Source of the DNA: Paenibacillus tengchongensis
GTDB lineage: Bacteria > Bacillota > Bacilli > Paenibacillales > Paenibacillaceae
Length of the DNA stretch: 64,000 bases
Direction: 5' to 3'
Assembly (NCBI RefSeq): GCF_008973665.1
Contig: NZ_WACP01000005.1
Span: 248,001-312,000 of the forward strand
Of the stretch, positions 17,943 to 26,525 are shown in pieces. How positions within the stretch are numbered: the first letter of the stretch is position 1; each line of letters begins with the position of its first letter. Below the pieces are notes generated by a model, which searched no databases, was not told the origin of the DNA, and saw only the letters and a program-made list of their open reading frames with translations. A program made the position numbers and the translations under genes.

Positions 17943-18539
17943 TTAGGCACGGAGCAGCTTCCACACCGCCGCATGGCAGGAATCGCGGAAGACGGCATGA
18001 TCTTCGTCGCTCCCGGTCATCAGCCATTGGATCAGGCAGCCGTCAATCAAGGCGCGGATCAGCGGCGCCGCCGTCTCCGGCGACAGCTCGCCGGAGAATA
18101 TGCCTTCCTGCTGCCCGAGCGTCAGCACCTCGGCGCTGATGGCGGCGCAGCTGTCATAGAAGCGCCGGTTAATCTCCCGGTACGCCTCGATGCGGCTGGC
18201 TCTGGCGAGGAAATCCAGATAGACCCGGTAGAAGGAACGGTTCTTGGCCGGACCGGCGAACGCAGAGTCGATATAAGCGGCAAGCTTGCCAGCGGCCGAA
18301 GTCTGCTGCTGCACGGCGGCGGTCTCCCTGGCCGAGATTTTCCCGGTCAGCCACTCCAGCAGCTCCACCAGTACGGCCTCCTTGCTTGCGAAATAATAAT
18401 GCACAACGCCTTTACTGACTCCGGCATGATCGGCGATCGTCTGCAGGGTAACGCCGTCGTAGCCCGATTCGGCCAGCGCCTGAAAGGCGGCGTGCAGGAT
18501 TTGCTTGCGTTTCTCTTCGGATTTCTTGTAACGTACCAT
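17943..18539 (-). CDS. TetR-family transcriptional regulator
   Basis: A 198-residue repressor with the TetR helix-turn-helix at residues about 25-50 (TIADHAGVSKGVVHYYFASK) and a ligand-binding domain resembling the BetI type. RBS GGGAGG, four bases before ATG. It is divergent from the YhdH/AcuI-type reductase, and the shared 132-bp intergenic region holds a perfect 10-bp palindrome over the reductase -35 box. It therefore most likely represses the reductase and perhaps itself. The inducer is unknown; reactive unsaturated compounds would fit the target enzyme. Confidence 0.9.
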   Translation of the reverse strand: MVRYKKSEEKRKQILHAAFQALAESGYDGVTLQTIADHAGVSKGVVHYYFASKEAVLVELLEWLTGKISARETAAVQQQTSAAGKLAAYIDSAFAGPAKNRSFYRVYLDFLARASRIEAYREINRRFYDSCAAISAEVLTLGQQEGIFSGELSPETAAPLIRALIDGCLIQWLMTGSDEDHAVFRDSCHAAVWKLLRA

Positions 18540-18596
18540 AAGGCCTCCCGAGCATGGATATAAATGGTTGTACTATATATCATAGCATCAAAAAAG

Positions 18597-18625
18597 TTGA
18601 CCGGTCAGAATAAATATTATATAAC
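18597..18625 (+). promoter_or_regulatory. SigA-type promoter with overlapping TetR operator
   Basis: TTGACC (18597-18602), a 17-bp spacer and TATAAC (18620-18625) form a good vegetative promoter for the reductase gene. The perfect palindrome TGACCGGTCA (18598-18607) covers the -35 box, the position expected for a repressor that blocks polymerase. The divergent TetR gene is the natural candidate to bind it. Confidence 0.72.
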
Positions 18626-18671
18626 GGTCTTACAACATACAGACTTCCATGGAACAGGAGTGTATATTATT

Positions 18672-19664
18672 ATGTCCGAATCATTTCAGGCTCTCGTCGT
18701 AGACAAAGGCGAAAGCTTCTCGGTTGCTGTTAAGCCGCTGACGGTTGAAGAGCTGCCCGCCGGCGAAGTGCTGATCAAGGTCGCCTACTCCAGTGTAAAC
18801 TACAAGGACGGGCTGGCGAGTATTCCCGGCGGCAACATTGTCCGCCAGTATCCTTTTATCCCCGGCATCGATCTGTCGGGGGTTGTGGTTTCTTCGGAGG
18901 ACAGCCGCTTTCAGCCCGGCCAGAGCGTCATCGCGACCAGCTACGGCATCGGCGTCTCCCATTTCGGCGGCTTCAGCGAATATGCCCGCATTCCCGCCGA
19001 ATGGGTACTGCCGCTGCCGGAGGGACTGAGCCTGCGGGAAGCGATGATTTACGGCACGGCCGGCCTGACCGCAGCCTTGTCCATCCAGGCGCTGGAGGAA
19101 CACGGCGCCTCGCCGGATAAAGGCAAGGTGCTCGTAACAGGCGCCACCGGCGGGGTGGGCGGCTCGGCTGTGGCCATGCTGGCCAAGAAGGGCTATACCG
19201 TAACGGCCGGCACCGGCCGTATGGAGGAGGCCTCCTACTTGCAGGCGCTGGGAGCAGCCGAGATCATCTCCCGCGAGGAAGTGGGCGCCGCTGCGGCCAA
19301 GCCGCTCGACAAGCAGCTGTGGCAGGCGGCGGTGGATTCTGTGGGCGGCGGCCCGCTGGCCGCCGTGCTCAGCAAAATCGCCTACGGCGGTGCCGTTGCT
19401 GCCAGCGGCCTGACGGCCGGGACGAATGTCCCTACCACCGTTATGCCGTTCATTCTGCGCGGCGTCTCCCTGCTCGGCATCGACTCCGTTGCCTGTCCGC
19501 TGGAGAAGCGCCAGCGCGTCTGGGAACGCATGGCCACCGATCTTAAGCCTGCGGCGCTGGACCTGCTCGTCGACCGCGAGGTCACACTGGCCGGACTGCC
19601 GCAGGCGCTGGAGGACATTATGAAATCAAATACCCGCGGCCGGGTGCTCGTCCGCATGGACTAA
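18672..19664 (+). CDS. YhdH/AcuI-family NADPH-dependent quinone oxidoreductase-like protein
   Basis: A 330-residue zinc-free medium-chain reductase. The N-terminal GroES-like half contains SSVNYKDGLA, and the cofactor half has the Rossmann motif VTGATGGVGGSA. The whole length agrees with the YhdH/YhfP group, whose characterised member AcuI reduces acryloyl-CoA. The start is ATG 18672 after CAGGAG; a frame 36 codons longer crosses the promoter and is not credible. It is regulated, by inference, by the divergent TetR protein. The physiological substrate is not known from sequence. Confidence 0.9.
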   Translation: MSESFQALVVDKGESFSVAVKPLTVEELPAGEVLIKVAYSSVNYKDGLASIPGGNIVRQYPFIPGIDLSGVVVSSEDSRFQPGQSVIATSYGIGVSHFGGFSEYARIPAEWVLPLPEGLSLREAMIYGTAGLTAALSIQALEEHGASPDKGKVLVTGATGGVGGSAVAMLAKKGYTVTAGTGRMEEASYLQALGAAEIISREEVGAAAAKPLDKQLWQAAVDSVGGGPLAAVLSKIAYGGAVAASGLTAGTNVPTTVMPFILRGVSLLGIDSVACPLEKRQRVWERMATDLKPAALDLLVDREVTLAGLPQALEDIMKSNTRGRVLVRMD

Positions 19665-19702
19665 ACCGGACCGTACGCATAGTCACAACTACGCTTAACC
19701 AC

Positions 19703-19742
19703 AAGCCGGCCGGCCAAGGGATTTCCCCTGGCCGGCCGGCTT
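19703..19742. terminator. Long GC-rich bidirectional hairpin
   Basis: An 18-bp stem with one A-C mismatch, AAGCCGGCCGGCCAAGGG against CCCCTGGCCGGCCGGCTT, with an ATTT loop. It sits 39 bp after the reductase stop and 50 bp before the stop of the convergent cupin gene. T tracts are weak on both sides, but stem stability and placement support termination. Confidence 0.7.
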
Positions 19743-19792
19743 GCTGTTTCCACTGAATTTCCGCCTCTTGGGCTGAGACTATGGCCAATACG

Positions 19793-20566
19793 TTATTCCG
19801 TTATCGCTTGGCTCGGGTAGTAGGGATAAGATTGGTAATACGGCTGCTCGCGGTACTGTGTGACATAGGGCGGAGCATAATGACCTTGCGCTGCATAGGG
19901 CGAATACCCGAACGGCTGCGGGGCCATATTGGGCAGCGGAGCGGCATTGGGCTGAGGAGCGATATGGGTCTGAGGAGACACATAGGCTGGTATGTTAACG
20001 TTCTCCGCATTCTCGGTGACACCCTTTACGCCTTTGGCACAATCCTTAGGCGGCCCGATAAAGGTCCGCGGCCGGACCGGAGCGAACGTCTCTTTCACCT
20101 TGGCTTCATCCATACAGTACGTATGGGCCCACACGCTGGCCGGCGTCTTGAGCAGAATGTCCGAGCCGAGAATCACCTCCGGAGTCGGGGCATCGAAGAT
20201 GGCCAGCAGATGCGTCCCGTCTACCGTTGCTATTTCATAGTGCCACCAGCCCTGCGGTACATTCGCCACCATGCCGGGATTAATGGGGAAGTTCATCAAT
20301 TCATTGGTAAACGGATTGATAATCGACACTACCGCCGCGCCGGTAATGCAATAGACCAGCTCCGCGGCATTTTGATGATAATGGGGCTCCACAACATTAG
20401 ATTTGCTGAGAAAAATATCAAGCAGCGACGTATTCTCCAGCGTATTGAGCTGTTTGATTCCCAGAACATTAATGTAGTTGTATGCATCCTTCTTGAACAA
20501 AGTGCTGGCGTTCACATCAAAGCTGAATTGCGTCGTGGGTGAAGTGTAGTCAATGGTTGAAGTCAC
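19793..20566 (-). CDS. Cupin-domain protein with Pro/Tyr/Gln-rich tail
   Basis: A 257-residue protein. Residues about 35-140 form a single cupin barrel; the metal motif EPHYHQNAAELVY supplies two His and one Glu, and WWHYE may supply the last His. The region after residue 175 is a low-complexity tail rich in Pro, Tyr, Ala and Gln, like tails of spore-coat or surface proteins. No signal peptide. The start is GTG 20566 behind AAGGAT. It follows the GGDEF gene by about 125 bp. An oxalate-decarboxylase-like activity or a structural spore role are both possible, unproven. Confidence 0.75.
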   Translation of the reverse strand: MTSTIDYTSPTTQFSFDVNASTLFKKDAYNYINVLGIKQLNTLENTSLLDIFLSKSNVVEPHYHQNAAELVYCITGAAVVSIINPFTNELMNFPINPGMVANVPQGWWHYEIATVDGTHLLAIFDAPTPEVILGSDILLKTPASVWAHTYCMDEAKVKETFAPVRPRTFIGPPKDCAKGVKGVTENAENVNIPAYVSPQTHIAPQPNAAPLPNMAPQPFGYSPYAAQGHYAPPYVTQYREQPYYQSYPYYPSQAITE

Positions 20567-20691
20567 GGTGTGATCCTTCCCTTCTGCCTATCCGGAATTG
20601 AACGTTCTGCACTTAGACTATGCATTCGCCCAGATCCGGGTGACAACGTCCGGGAACCTGCCGGTGTCGTGGCCAGGCCTGAACCCTTAGT

Positions 20692-22284
20692 TCAGGCTTC
20701 GTTTCCGGCAACGACGGTACAGTTTCTCCCCTTGCGCTTAGCGGTATACAAGGCTTCATCCGCACTGCCCAGCAATTCCTCCAGCGTCTCACCGTGGACC
20801 GGAAAATGGGCAATGCCAAGGGAGGAGGTAACTCTCAGCTGCAGCGGCCCTTTGCGCTGGTCCAGTGTGGAGCGGATGCGTTCTGCCGCCGCCAGGGCAT
20901 TCCTGGCCCGCGGCAGCAGCACAACAAATTCTTCTCCGCCGAAACGGCAACATATATCGCCCGGACGGACCGATTCAGCGATAATGCTGCCGACCCAGCG
21001 CAGCACCTCATCTCCGGCCAGATGACCGTAATTGTCGTTGACGAATTTGAACTTGTCTATATCCAGCACAATCAGCGAAAAAGGCACACCGGCGCTGATC
21101 CACTGATTCGCGCTCCATTCCATCCCCCGACGGTTGGCCAGTCCGGTCAGCTGGTCGGTCATCGCCTCCTGGGTTAATTGATCCGTCTGCTGCTGAATAT
21201 CTTTCCAGGCCAGGCTGAGTGCCTTGGTCAACAAATCCACCTCGCGGTTCCAGTGCGGCTTCAGCTGCGGAAGCGCCACATCCTCCTTGCCGAAACGGCT
21301 TACAAGATTGGCCAGCGCCGCAAAAGGATAAGCCAGCCGGTGGGCCAGGATGATCACGCTGATCAGCAGCAGCGCAAACGGAAGCAGCATCAGCCCGGCT
21401 ATTTTGCGTAAATGCCCGTTAATCTGCTCCTGGATGACGCTTACCGGTGATACCACCGCCACTCCCCAGCCGCTGGAGGGTACGCCCGAATAGCCGGCGA
21501 GCATATCCGCGCCGCTGAGGTTCAACGCCTCCATCCGTCCGCTCTCCCCTCGCATCAGCTTTTGCACGAACGGATTCGCCGAGACATCTTCATTCAGGCG
21601 CGATTGGTCGGGATGAAAGACCAAATGGCCCTCCTCACTCACAACAAAGAAATAAGAGCCGGAATCATCGATATTGCTGTTACCGTAGATCATGCTCAGA
21701 ATGTTATAATCCTGAAGATAGATGGAGCCGCCCAATTGTCCGAGATAGAGCCCCTTCTTGTCAAAGAGCGGCTCGCTCATAAAGACCAGCAACTTGCCGG
21801 TTGTTGCAGAAACATACGGCGGGGAGATATATGATTTTTTTAACCGCAGCGCCTCCAGGGCAGCAGGCGATGTCAGCCTCTTGCCGTCCAGGTCCAGCGT
21901 CTCCGGTGAGCTGTTCAAGACTTCACCGTCCGGGCCAGCCAAAATGACCGAGTTAAAGTAGTTGCTGCTGTTGCGCATCAGCTCCAGATAAGCCGAAATC
22001 TCGGCATGTTGTACCGGCTTCATCCCTGAAATGATTTTTGCGCTGTACAGCAGGCTGCTGCGCATGGAGCGGAAGAGCGAATCCGCGGTCAGGCTCATTC
22101 GCTCGGCGTTGGCCAGATTGAGGTTAAGTGTAGTTTCAACCAGTGATTTCCTCTTGGATTGATAGGAAGCCGCCAGTACAATGGTTGTAGTCATCACCGC
22201 TACAAGCGTCACAAGAGTGATTAGCAATGTGGAAAGACTAAGCTTCCTGCCGGAAGTACGGGCCGGCTGAACAGGTATGGGCAT
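20692..22284 (-). CDS. Membrane-bound diguanylate cyclase (sensor + GGDEF)
   Basis: A 530-residue protein that should make cyclic di-GMP. TM1 at about residues 16-38, an extracellular double-Cache-like sensor (about 40-285), TM2 at about 295-315, a short linker, then GGDEF from about 375. The active-site motif is GGEEF and an allosteric RxxD site (RPGD) lies exactly five residues before it, so both catalysis and product inhibition are expected. RBS AAGGAGG before ATG 22284. The ligand is unknown. It is the first of three nucleotide-signalling genes within 7 kb. Confidence 0.93.
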   Translation of the reverse strand: MPIPVQPARTSGRKLSLSTLLITLVTLVAVMTTTIVLAASYQSKRKSLVETTLNLNLANAERMSLTADSLFRSMRSSLLYSAKIISGMKPVQHAEISAYLELMRNSSNYFNSVILAGPDGEVLNSSPETLDLDGKRLTSPAALEALRLKKSYISPPYVSATTGKLLVFMSEPLFDKKGLYLGQLGGSIYLQDYNILSMIYGNSNIDDSGSYFFVVSEEGHLVFHPDQSRLNEDVSANPFVQKLMRGESGRMEALNLSGADMLAGYSGVPSSGWGVAVVSPVSVIQEQINGHLRKIAGLMLLPFALLLISVIILAHRLAYPFAALANLVSRFGKEDVALPQLKPHWNREVDLLTKALSLAWKDIQQQTDQLTQEAMTDQLTGLANRRGMEWSANQWISAGVPFSLIVLDIDKFKFVNDNYGHLAGDEVLRWVGSIIAESVRPGDICCRFGGEEFVVLLPRARNALAAAERIRSTLDQRKGPLQLRVTSSLGIAHFPVHGETLEELLGSADEALYTAKRKGRNCTVVAGNEA

Positions 22285-22477
22285 GCTGCACCTCCTTGTC
22301 TGGCATACATAAAGCTAGCTAGCATTGTCCATACCTTTTTTATCGGTTGCCGGACCGGCTTTCTTAGGCTGTATGTGATGAATGTTATAGCTTTAAGCAA
22401 AAAAACCGCCCGCTCTGACAATTCCGGCAAGCAAACACTTGCCACCGTATATTGGCCTACCGGCCTAAAACCCAAAA

Positions 22478-22514
22478 AACCGGGTGCTTAGAGCTGAGCT
22501 CTTAGCACCCGGTT
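22478..22514 (-). terminator. Second terminator behind the YfiT-like gene
   Basis: AACCGGGTGCTTAGAGCT pairs with AGCTCTTAGCACCCGGTT with one mismatch; on the reverse strand the stem is followed by TTTTTT. It lies 18 bp further downstream than the first terminator and would catch read-through before the GGDEF gene. Confidence 0.72.
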
Positions 22515-22532
22515 AATAATTGGCTGTCTTCC

Positions 22533-22562
22533 GAAAAAAAACAGCCGGGATAGCCTCCCGGC
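22533..22562 (-). terminator. Rho-independent terminator of the HAD/YfiT operon
   Basis: GCCGGGA, loop, TCCCGGC at 22544-22562; read on the reverse strand the stem is followed by TG and eight T. It begins 13 bp after the stop of the YfiT-like gene. Confidence 0.85.
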
Positions 22563-22575
22563 CGCCTTGCTGCGC

Positions 22576-23124
22576 CTAGTGCCAGCCGTTTCTCGCCATT
22601 AAACCTGCGATGTGGGCCATATGGTGGCGGCTATGCCACACGTACCGCTCAAGCGCTGTATCCAGTGTCATGACGCCAAGCCCCTGGCTGACTAAAGTTC
22701 TTTCAAACTCTGCTCCATCCAGCGTATCCAAGAGCCGTACAAAGCGCCGGTGCAAGCTTTCCAGCAGCTGCAGCGAGCTCTCCACGGGTTCCTCCGAGTA
22801 ATCGCTCCGCTGCGCCCAAAGATCCTCCCGGTAGGTCGGTATCTCCGGCGCCGTTTCGGTCAGTCCGCGCTTAAAGCGCAGGTACGCATACATGCCGGAG
22901 TCGGCCAGATGATGCACTACCTCCCTGACGCTCCAGCCTCCATCCCGGTACGGGGTGTCCATCTGCTCCCCGGTCAGGGGCTGAATCAATGCCCGCAATT
23001 CCCCGCTGAGCCCGCGAATGATTTGAATATATTGTATTCGTTCTTCGCCGGTCAGCCTGCCGGAACCGGCAAACCTGCCTATGGGATAACGAAGCCGCTC
23101 CTCCACTCCCGCTTCTCTGTTCAT
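22576..23124 (-). CDS. YfiT/BstA-type DinB metal-dependent hydrolase or thiol transferase
   Basis: A 182-residue DinB-superfamily protein. The N-terminal RYPIGRF and the central GGWSVREVVHHLADS and C-terminal WHSRHHMAHI blocks are those of the YfiT group, for which Bacillus members bind a divalent metal through three His and have been described as bacillithiol transferases. All three His sites are present. The ATG overlaps the stop of the upstream HAD gene by 4 bp, so the two are translationally coupled. The substrate is unknown. Confidence 0.86.
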   Translation of the reverse strand: MNREAGVEERLRYPIGRFAGSGRLTGEERIQYIQIIRGLSGELRALIQPLTGEQMDTPYRDGGWSVREVVHHLADSGMYAYLRFKRGLTETAPEIPTYREDLWAQRSDYSEEPVESSLQLLESLHRRFVRLLDTLDGAEFERTLVSQGLGVMTLDTALERYVWHSRHHMAHIAGLMARNGWH

Positions 23125-23816
23125 CCCGCCTGCCTCCCGGCAGCTAACCAGCCGTATACATCATCCAGTGTCGTCACGGTCAAATCGGGTTTCACCCCAT
23201 GCATCCATTCAGCGCCTGTCCGGTTGATCCAGCAGCTGCGGATCCCGGCCCTGGCTGCGCCCAGCACATCTCCGGCTGAATCGCCGATGTGCAGGATTTC
23301 CTCCGGCCGGACTCCATAATGATCGATAACCGCATGAAACATCAGGTTGCGGCTGTCATTCTTGTAGGATTGGTACTGTTCCGAAGTAAACAGAGTAAGC
23401 GGATAATTGCGGTAGAATTCCGGCAGCATCAGCAGATCGGTATCGCTGACGATGCAGACCTCATACTCAGCACAGGTACGCTGAAGGAAAGCTTCGGTGT
23501 CCGGATACAGATCGGCCCGGCGGTGTTCGGCAAACAGATGCTCTACTGCCTTCGCCGGATCATAGGCAATGGAATACCGGGTAAACACCTGGTTGTAGCT
23601 TTGCTCAAAGATGTCGCGCGAGATCCGGAAGGATTCCCTCAGGCGAAGCGCCTCTACCTCCTCCAGGAAACAGGCCAACACTTTGGCGCCGTAATCTTTT
23701 GCAAGCGCCTCGCTGTAACTGCTCTGCAATATAGGCTGCCATACCTGCGGATTCCGGCCCTGAATGTTCACCAGCGTCTGGAACATATCCAGGCTAATCA
23801 CTTTGACGAGACTCAT
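23121..23816 (-). CDS. HAD-superfamily hydrolase
   Basis: A 231-residue haloacid-dehalogenase-like protein. Motif I is LDMFQTL: the nucleophile Asp is present but the usual second Asp of DxD is Phe, as in some dehalogenase-like members. Motif II is IVSDTD, Motif III lies at the SYKNDSRN lysine, and Motif IV is HIGDSAGDV. A helical cap is inserted after Motif I. RBS is weak (GGGGG) before ATG 23816. Coupled by a 4-bp overlap to the YfiT-like gene. Loss of the acid/base Asp makes a plain phosphatase role less sure. Confidence 0.85.
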   Translation of the reverse strand: MSLVKVISLDMFQTLVNIQGRNPQVWQPILQSSYSEALAKDYGAKVLACFLEEVEALRLRESFRISRDIFEQSYNQVFTRYSIAYDPAKAVEHLFAEHRRADLYPDTEAFLQRTCAEYEVCIVSDTDLLMLPEFYRNYPLTLFTSEQYQSYKNDSRNLMFHAVIDHYGVRPEEILHIGDSAGDVLGAARAGIRSCWINRTGAEWMHGVKPDLTVTTLDDVYGWLAAGRQAG

Positions 23817-23860
23817 AATCGTTGGCCCCCGACTCTATAGGTTGAATCCCTGTAATGCAG

Positions 23861-25486
23861 TTACCGGTTGAACCGGGCAGTTACAAATACCGCCGGCGAA
23901 TTCCAGTATATCGTCACTTCATTGGTGGAGTAGCTGTCTTCATGATCGGCGAAACAGGCGGCCGCAGGTCTGCCCTGCAGATGCTGCGCAACATAATCGT
24001 CATGAAGACCGCGGTCGGGACCGCCTGCCACCAGACCGGGCACCGGAAGATCTACGCCATCGCCGACGGAAGGCCGGTGATGCGGATGCATGACGGGCCG
24101 GTCGCCGAAGCCGGTCACATAGCTGATATCCAGCACATTCCGCCCCAGCAGATAATGCAGATGATCCAGGGCGCAGACGGCATAGTGCTCTTCGCCGCTG
24201 AAATGCTCGGCCGCCAGCAGCAGCATCGCCCGGTTCATAACAACCATGTTGCTGCCCCAGATGTAATCTTCCTCCAGCAGCGAGATTCCATAGCCGTCCT
24301 CAGCGCTTTGGCGGAGCAGCTTGTCGGCTTCGGTCAGCAGTCCGGCCTTCAGCGTGCCGTACGTTTCCTTGTCGGCAGTTGCTTCCCCGCGCAGCAAATA
24401 AGCTATTGTGCCGTAACCGCCCATGTCTCCCCAGCCGAGCTCGTACTTGGGAAACGGCAATGTTGCCAGCTCCAGAAATGCCCGATGATACTTCTCTTCC
24501 CCGGTCGTGCGAAGCAGCTCGGCAGCGGCCCAATACCGCTCGTCGCGCACTTCACCATCGCCGTATTCACCGGTTGAGATTTCCGGCGGATTGGTAAAGC
24601 CCCCCGCTTCAGGATGGCTTTCCAGCCAGCCCCAGGCCTGCACAGCTGCTTCAAGACACTTATCCGCATACGCTTGATCAAAAGCACGGTATATCCGCGC
24701 GGCCAGCGCCATAACGGCGGCAACATTGCCGGTTGCAGTGGCGGATACCGGCGAGAAATACAGCTCAGCCATGTCATCCTCCGGCATCACATCAAGGCCC
24801 GGAAAGCTGAGCGTTGTCAGCTTGTGGTACACTCCACCTGTGCTGGCCTCCTGCATTTTGAAGAGCCAGTCCAGCTCTACCTTGCATTCCAGAAGCACAT
24901 CCGGCATGCCTTGGCCACTTTCCGGAATCGGGATGGGTGCGGCGAACGCCGACGGGTACAGCTCATAGGCCAGCAGCAGATCGGCGACGGCCTTCGCGCC
25001 CGGCCCGGAATATTTGCCGTAATCGCCCGCGTCATGCCATCCGCCGCAGCTGTCCAGCCGCAGCTCCGGCTGTCCGTGGACAATTCCCTCTGCGGTGTGG
25101 CAGGCTTTATGGGCCCAGGGGCCGGCATACGCTTCGGTCAGCTCGACGCCGCAGCGGTAGAAATAAAAGGCTTTCAATAATCCCTGCTGCAGATCATGAT
25201 AAGGCTTTCCGGAGACGCTGAACACGGCCGACACGCCCCCGTCTTCGCTCTCCAGACGATATCTGCCGGGTGCGGTCACTGCGGAGAAATCCCCGCTATG
25301 TACGCTGGCGCCGCTGGGCAGATCCTGTTTAGGGGAATCCGTGCGTCCGCTGAATACGACCGTCCCGCTCTCCTCCTCTACTACGCGGAATTCACGCCCC
25401 TCCCCGCGGAAGACGGCGACTTTCGCTGCTTCCGGGGTGTATCCCAACTGATTTAAGGCAATCGTGCGGGAAGTGCTTTGGCTCAT
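23861..25486 (-). CDS. Glycoside hydrolase family 9, intracellular
   Basis: A 541-residue enzyme: an N-terminal Ig-like CelD-type domain (residues about 8-90) and a GH9 (alpha/alpha)6 catalytic domain. The catalytic base region is WHDAGDYGKY, the conserved HPHHRPS segment is present, and the proton-donor Glu lies in STNEVTIYWNSP at the C-terminus. No signal peptide or anchor is seen, so it probably acts on imported cello-oligosaccharides or other beta-glucosides rather than on cellulose. RBS GGGAGAGAG before ATG 25486. It lies upstream of the HAD gene on the same strand with 44 bp between. Confidence 0.9.
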   Translation of the reverse strand: MSQSTSRTIALNQLGYTPEAAKVAVFRGEGREFRVVEEESGTVVFSGRTDSPKQDLPSGASVHSGDFSAVTAPGRYRLESEDGGVSAVFSVSGKPYHDLQQGLLKAFYFYRCGVELTEAYAGPWAHKACHTAEGIVHGQPELRLDSCGGWHDAGDYGKYSGPGAKAVADLLLAYELYPSAFAAPIPIPESGQGMPDVLLECKVELDWLFKMQEASTGGVYHKLTTLSFPGLDVMPEDDMAELYFSPVSATATGNVAAVMALAARIYRAFDQAYADKCLEAAVQAWGWLESHPEAGGFTNPPEISTGEYGDGEVRDERYWAAAELLRTTGEEKYHRAFLELATLPFPKYELGWGDMGGYGTIAYLLRGEATADKETYGTLKAGLLTEADKLLRQSAEDGYGISLLEEDYIWGSNMVVMNRAMLLLAAEHFSGEEHYAVCALDHLHYLLGRNVLDISYVTGFGDRPVMHPHHRPSVGDGVDLPVPGLVAGGPDRGLHDDYVAQHLQGRPAAACFADHEDSYSTNEVTIYWNSPAVFVTARFNR

Positions 25487-25533
25487 TAAACTCTCTCCCT
25501 TGTCAACAATATATGAAAAAGCCGGGGCTGGCG

Positions 25534-26289
25534 CTATTCCCCCAGCAGTCTCATGAATTGGGCCGGCAAGCTTAACTGCCGGTCTTCGCCGATGATCCGC
25601 CGCAATTCCGCCTGCAGGTCATCCTCGCTCTGGGCATCCTTGATATCCTGGATCTCCCGGTTCAGACGCTCCATTTGAACATCCAGCTCGTAAGCCTTGT
25701 CCGCGGCATTCTTGAGCTCGCGGGTCAGATGCTCGGGAACCGTTTTGCTGGACTTGCTGTAGTTATAGAAGATTTTATGCTCCAGACTGGCCCAGAAATC
25801 CATGGCAATCGTGCGGATCTGCACCTCTACGCACACATGCTCCTGGCAGTCGGACAAGAACACCGGTACCTCCACAAGCAGGTGCAGGCTCTGGTAACCG
25901 TTGGCTTTGGGATGCTTGATGTAATCTTTAACGCCGAGCACCTTCAGATCGTCCTGATTGGCCAGCATATCGCTGACCCGGTAAATATCCGAAATGAACG
26001 AACATGTAATCCGCAGCCCGGCAATGTCCTTGACGCAGGCTCTGACAGCGTCCAGAGAGAATTCTTTGTTTTTGTTTTTGCGCAGCATTTTATTAATAAT
26101 GCTTTCCGGGGACTTCAGGCGCGATTTGGTGTGCTCTATCGGACTGTAGTCATGCAGGCTCTGGAACTCTTCCTTCAAAATTTCAATCTTGGTCTCCATC
26201 TCTTCCAGGGCGAATTTGTAGATCATCATGAACCGGGTCAGTTCATATTTGAATTGTTTCAGCTGTTCCAGTTGCATATTGGCACTCAT
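25534..26289 (-). CDS. Small alarmone synthetase, (p)ppGpp synthetase (YjbM/RelQ type)
   Basis: A 251-residue single-domain GTP pyrophosphokinase without the hydrolase or regulatory parts of Rel. Conserved pieces include RITCSFISDIYR, the substrate loop KANGYQSLH, and VEVQIRTIAMDFWASLEHK. It makes the alarmone from ATP and GDP/GTP. It is about 40 residues longer than B. subtilis YjbM, mainly at the C-terminal acidic helix. Start at ATG 26289 behind GAGGAG; a longer frame of 29 codons has no site. It lies between an HD-GYP gene and a GH9 gene on one strand. Confidence 0.9.
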   Translation of the reverse strand: MSANMQLEQLKQFKYELTRFMMIYKFALEEMETKIEILKEEFQSLHDYSPIEHTKSRLKSPESIINKMLRKNKNKEFSLDAVRACVKDIAGLRITCSFISDIYRVSDMLANQDDLKVLGVKDYIKHPKANGYQSLHLLVEVPVFLSDCQEHVCVEVQIRTIAMDFWASLEHKIFYNYSKSSKTVPEHLTRELKNAADKAYELDVQMERLNREIQDIKDAQSEDDLQAELRRIIGEDRQLSLPAQFMRLLGE

Positions 26290-26466
26290 AGTAAGCTCTC
26301 CTCGGGTTTGCTTCTTCAGGGGCTCCATTCTGACGTTCCGGCCGCTCTGAATCATTAGTAATCTCTCATCCATCATAAGCCAATCCGCCTGCCCATTTCA
26401 AATTCCTTGGACACAGCAAATAACCCGCCGCGCAGGGCCTTTATACCGGACCGGCTTATGAATTGA

Positions 26467-26497
26467 GAAAAGCGGTAAGGAGCTTTGTCCCTACCGC
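26467..26497 (-). terminator. Terminator of the HD-GYP gene
   Basis: GCGGTAAGG and CCCTACCGC at 26472-26497 form a 9-bp stem with one mismatch; on the reverse strand TTTTC follows. It lies 29 bp behind the HD-GYP stop and separates it from the alarmone synthetase. Confidence 0.68.
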
Positions 26498-26525
26498 CAC
26501 TTCCTTGCCATTTAACTTTCTGCAG

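Noticed and set aside
22285..22480. Possible c-di-GMP riboswitch upstream of the GGDEF gene
   Set aside because: Small hairpins such as GGCAAG..CTTGCC are present, but the conserved GEMM segments are not, and the nearby T tracts are explained by terminators of the upstream operon.
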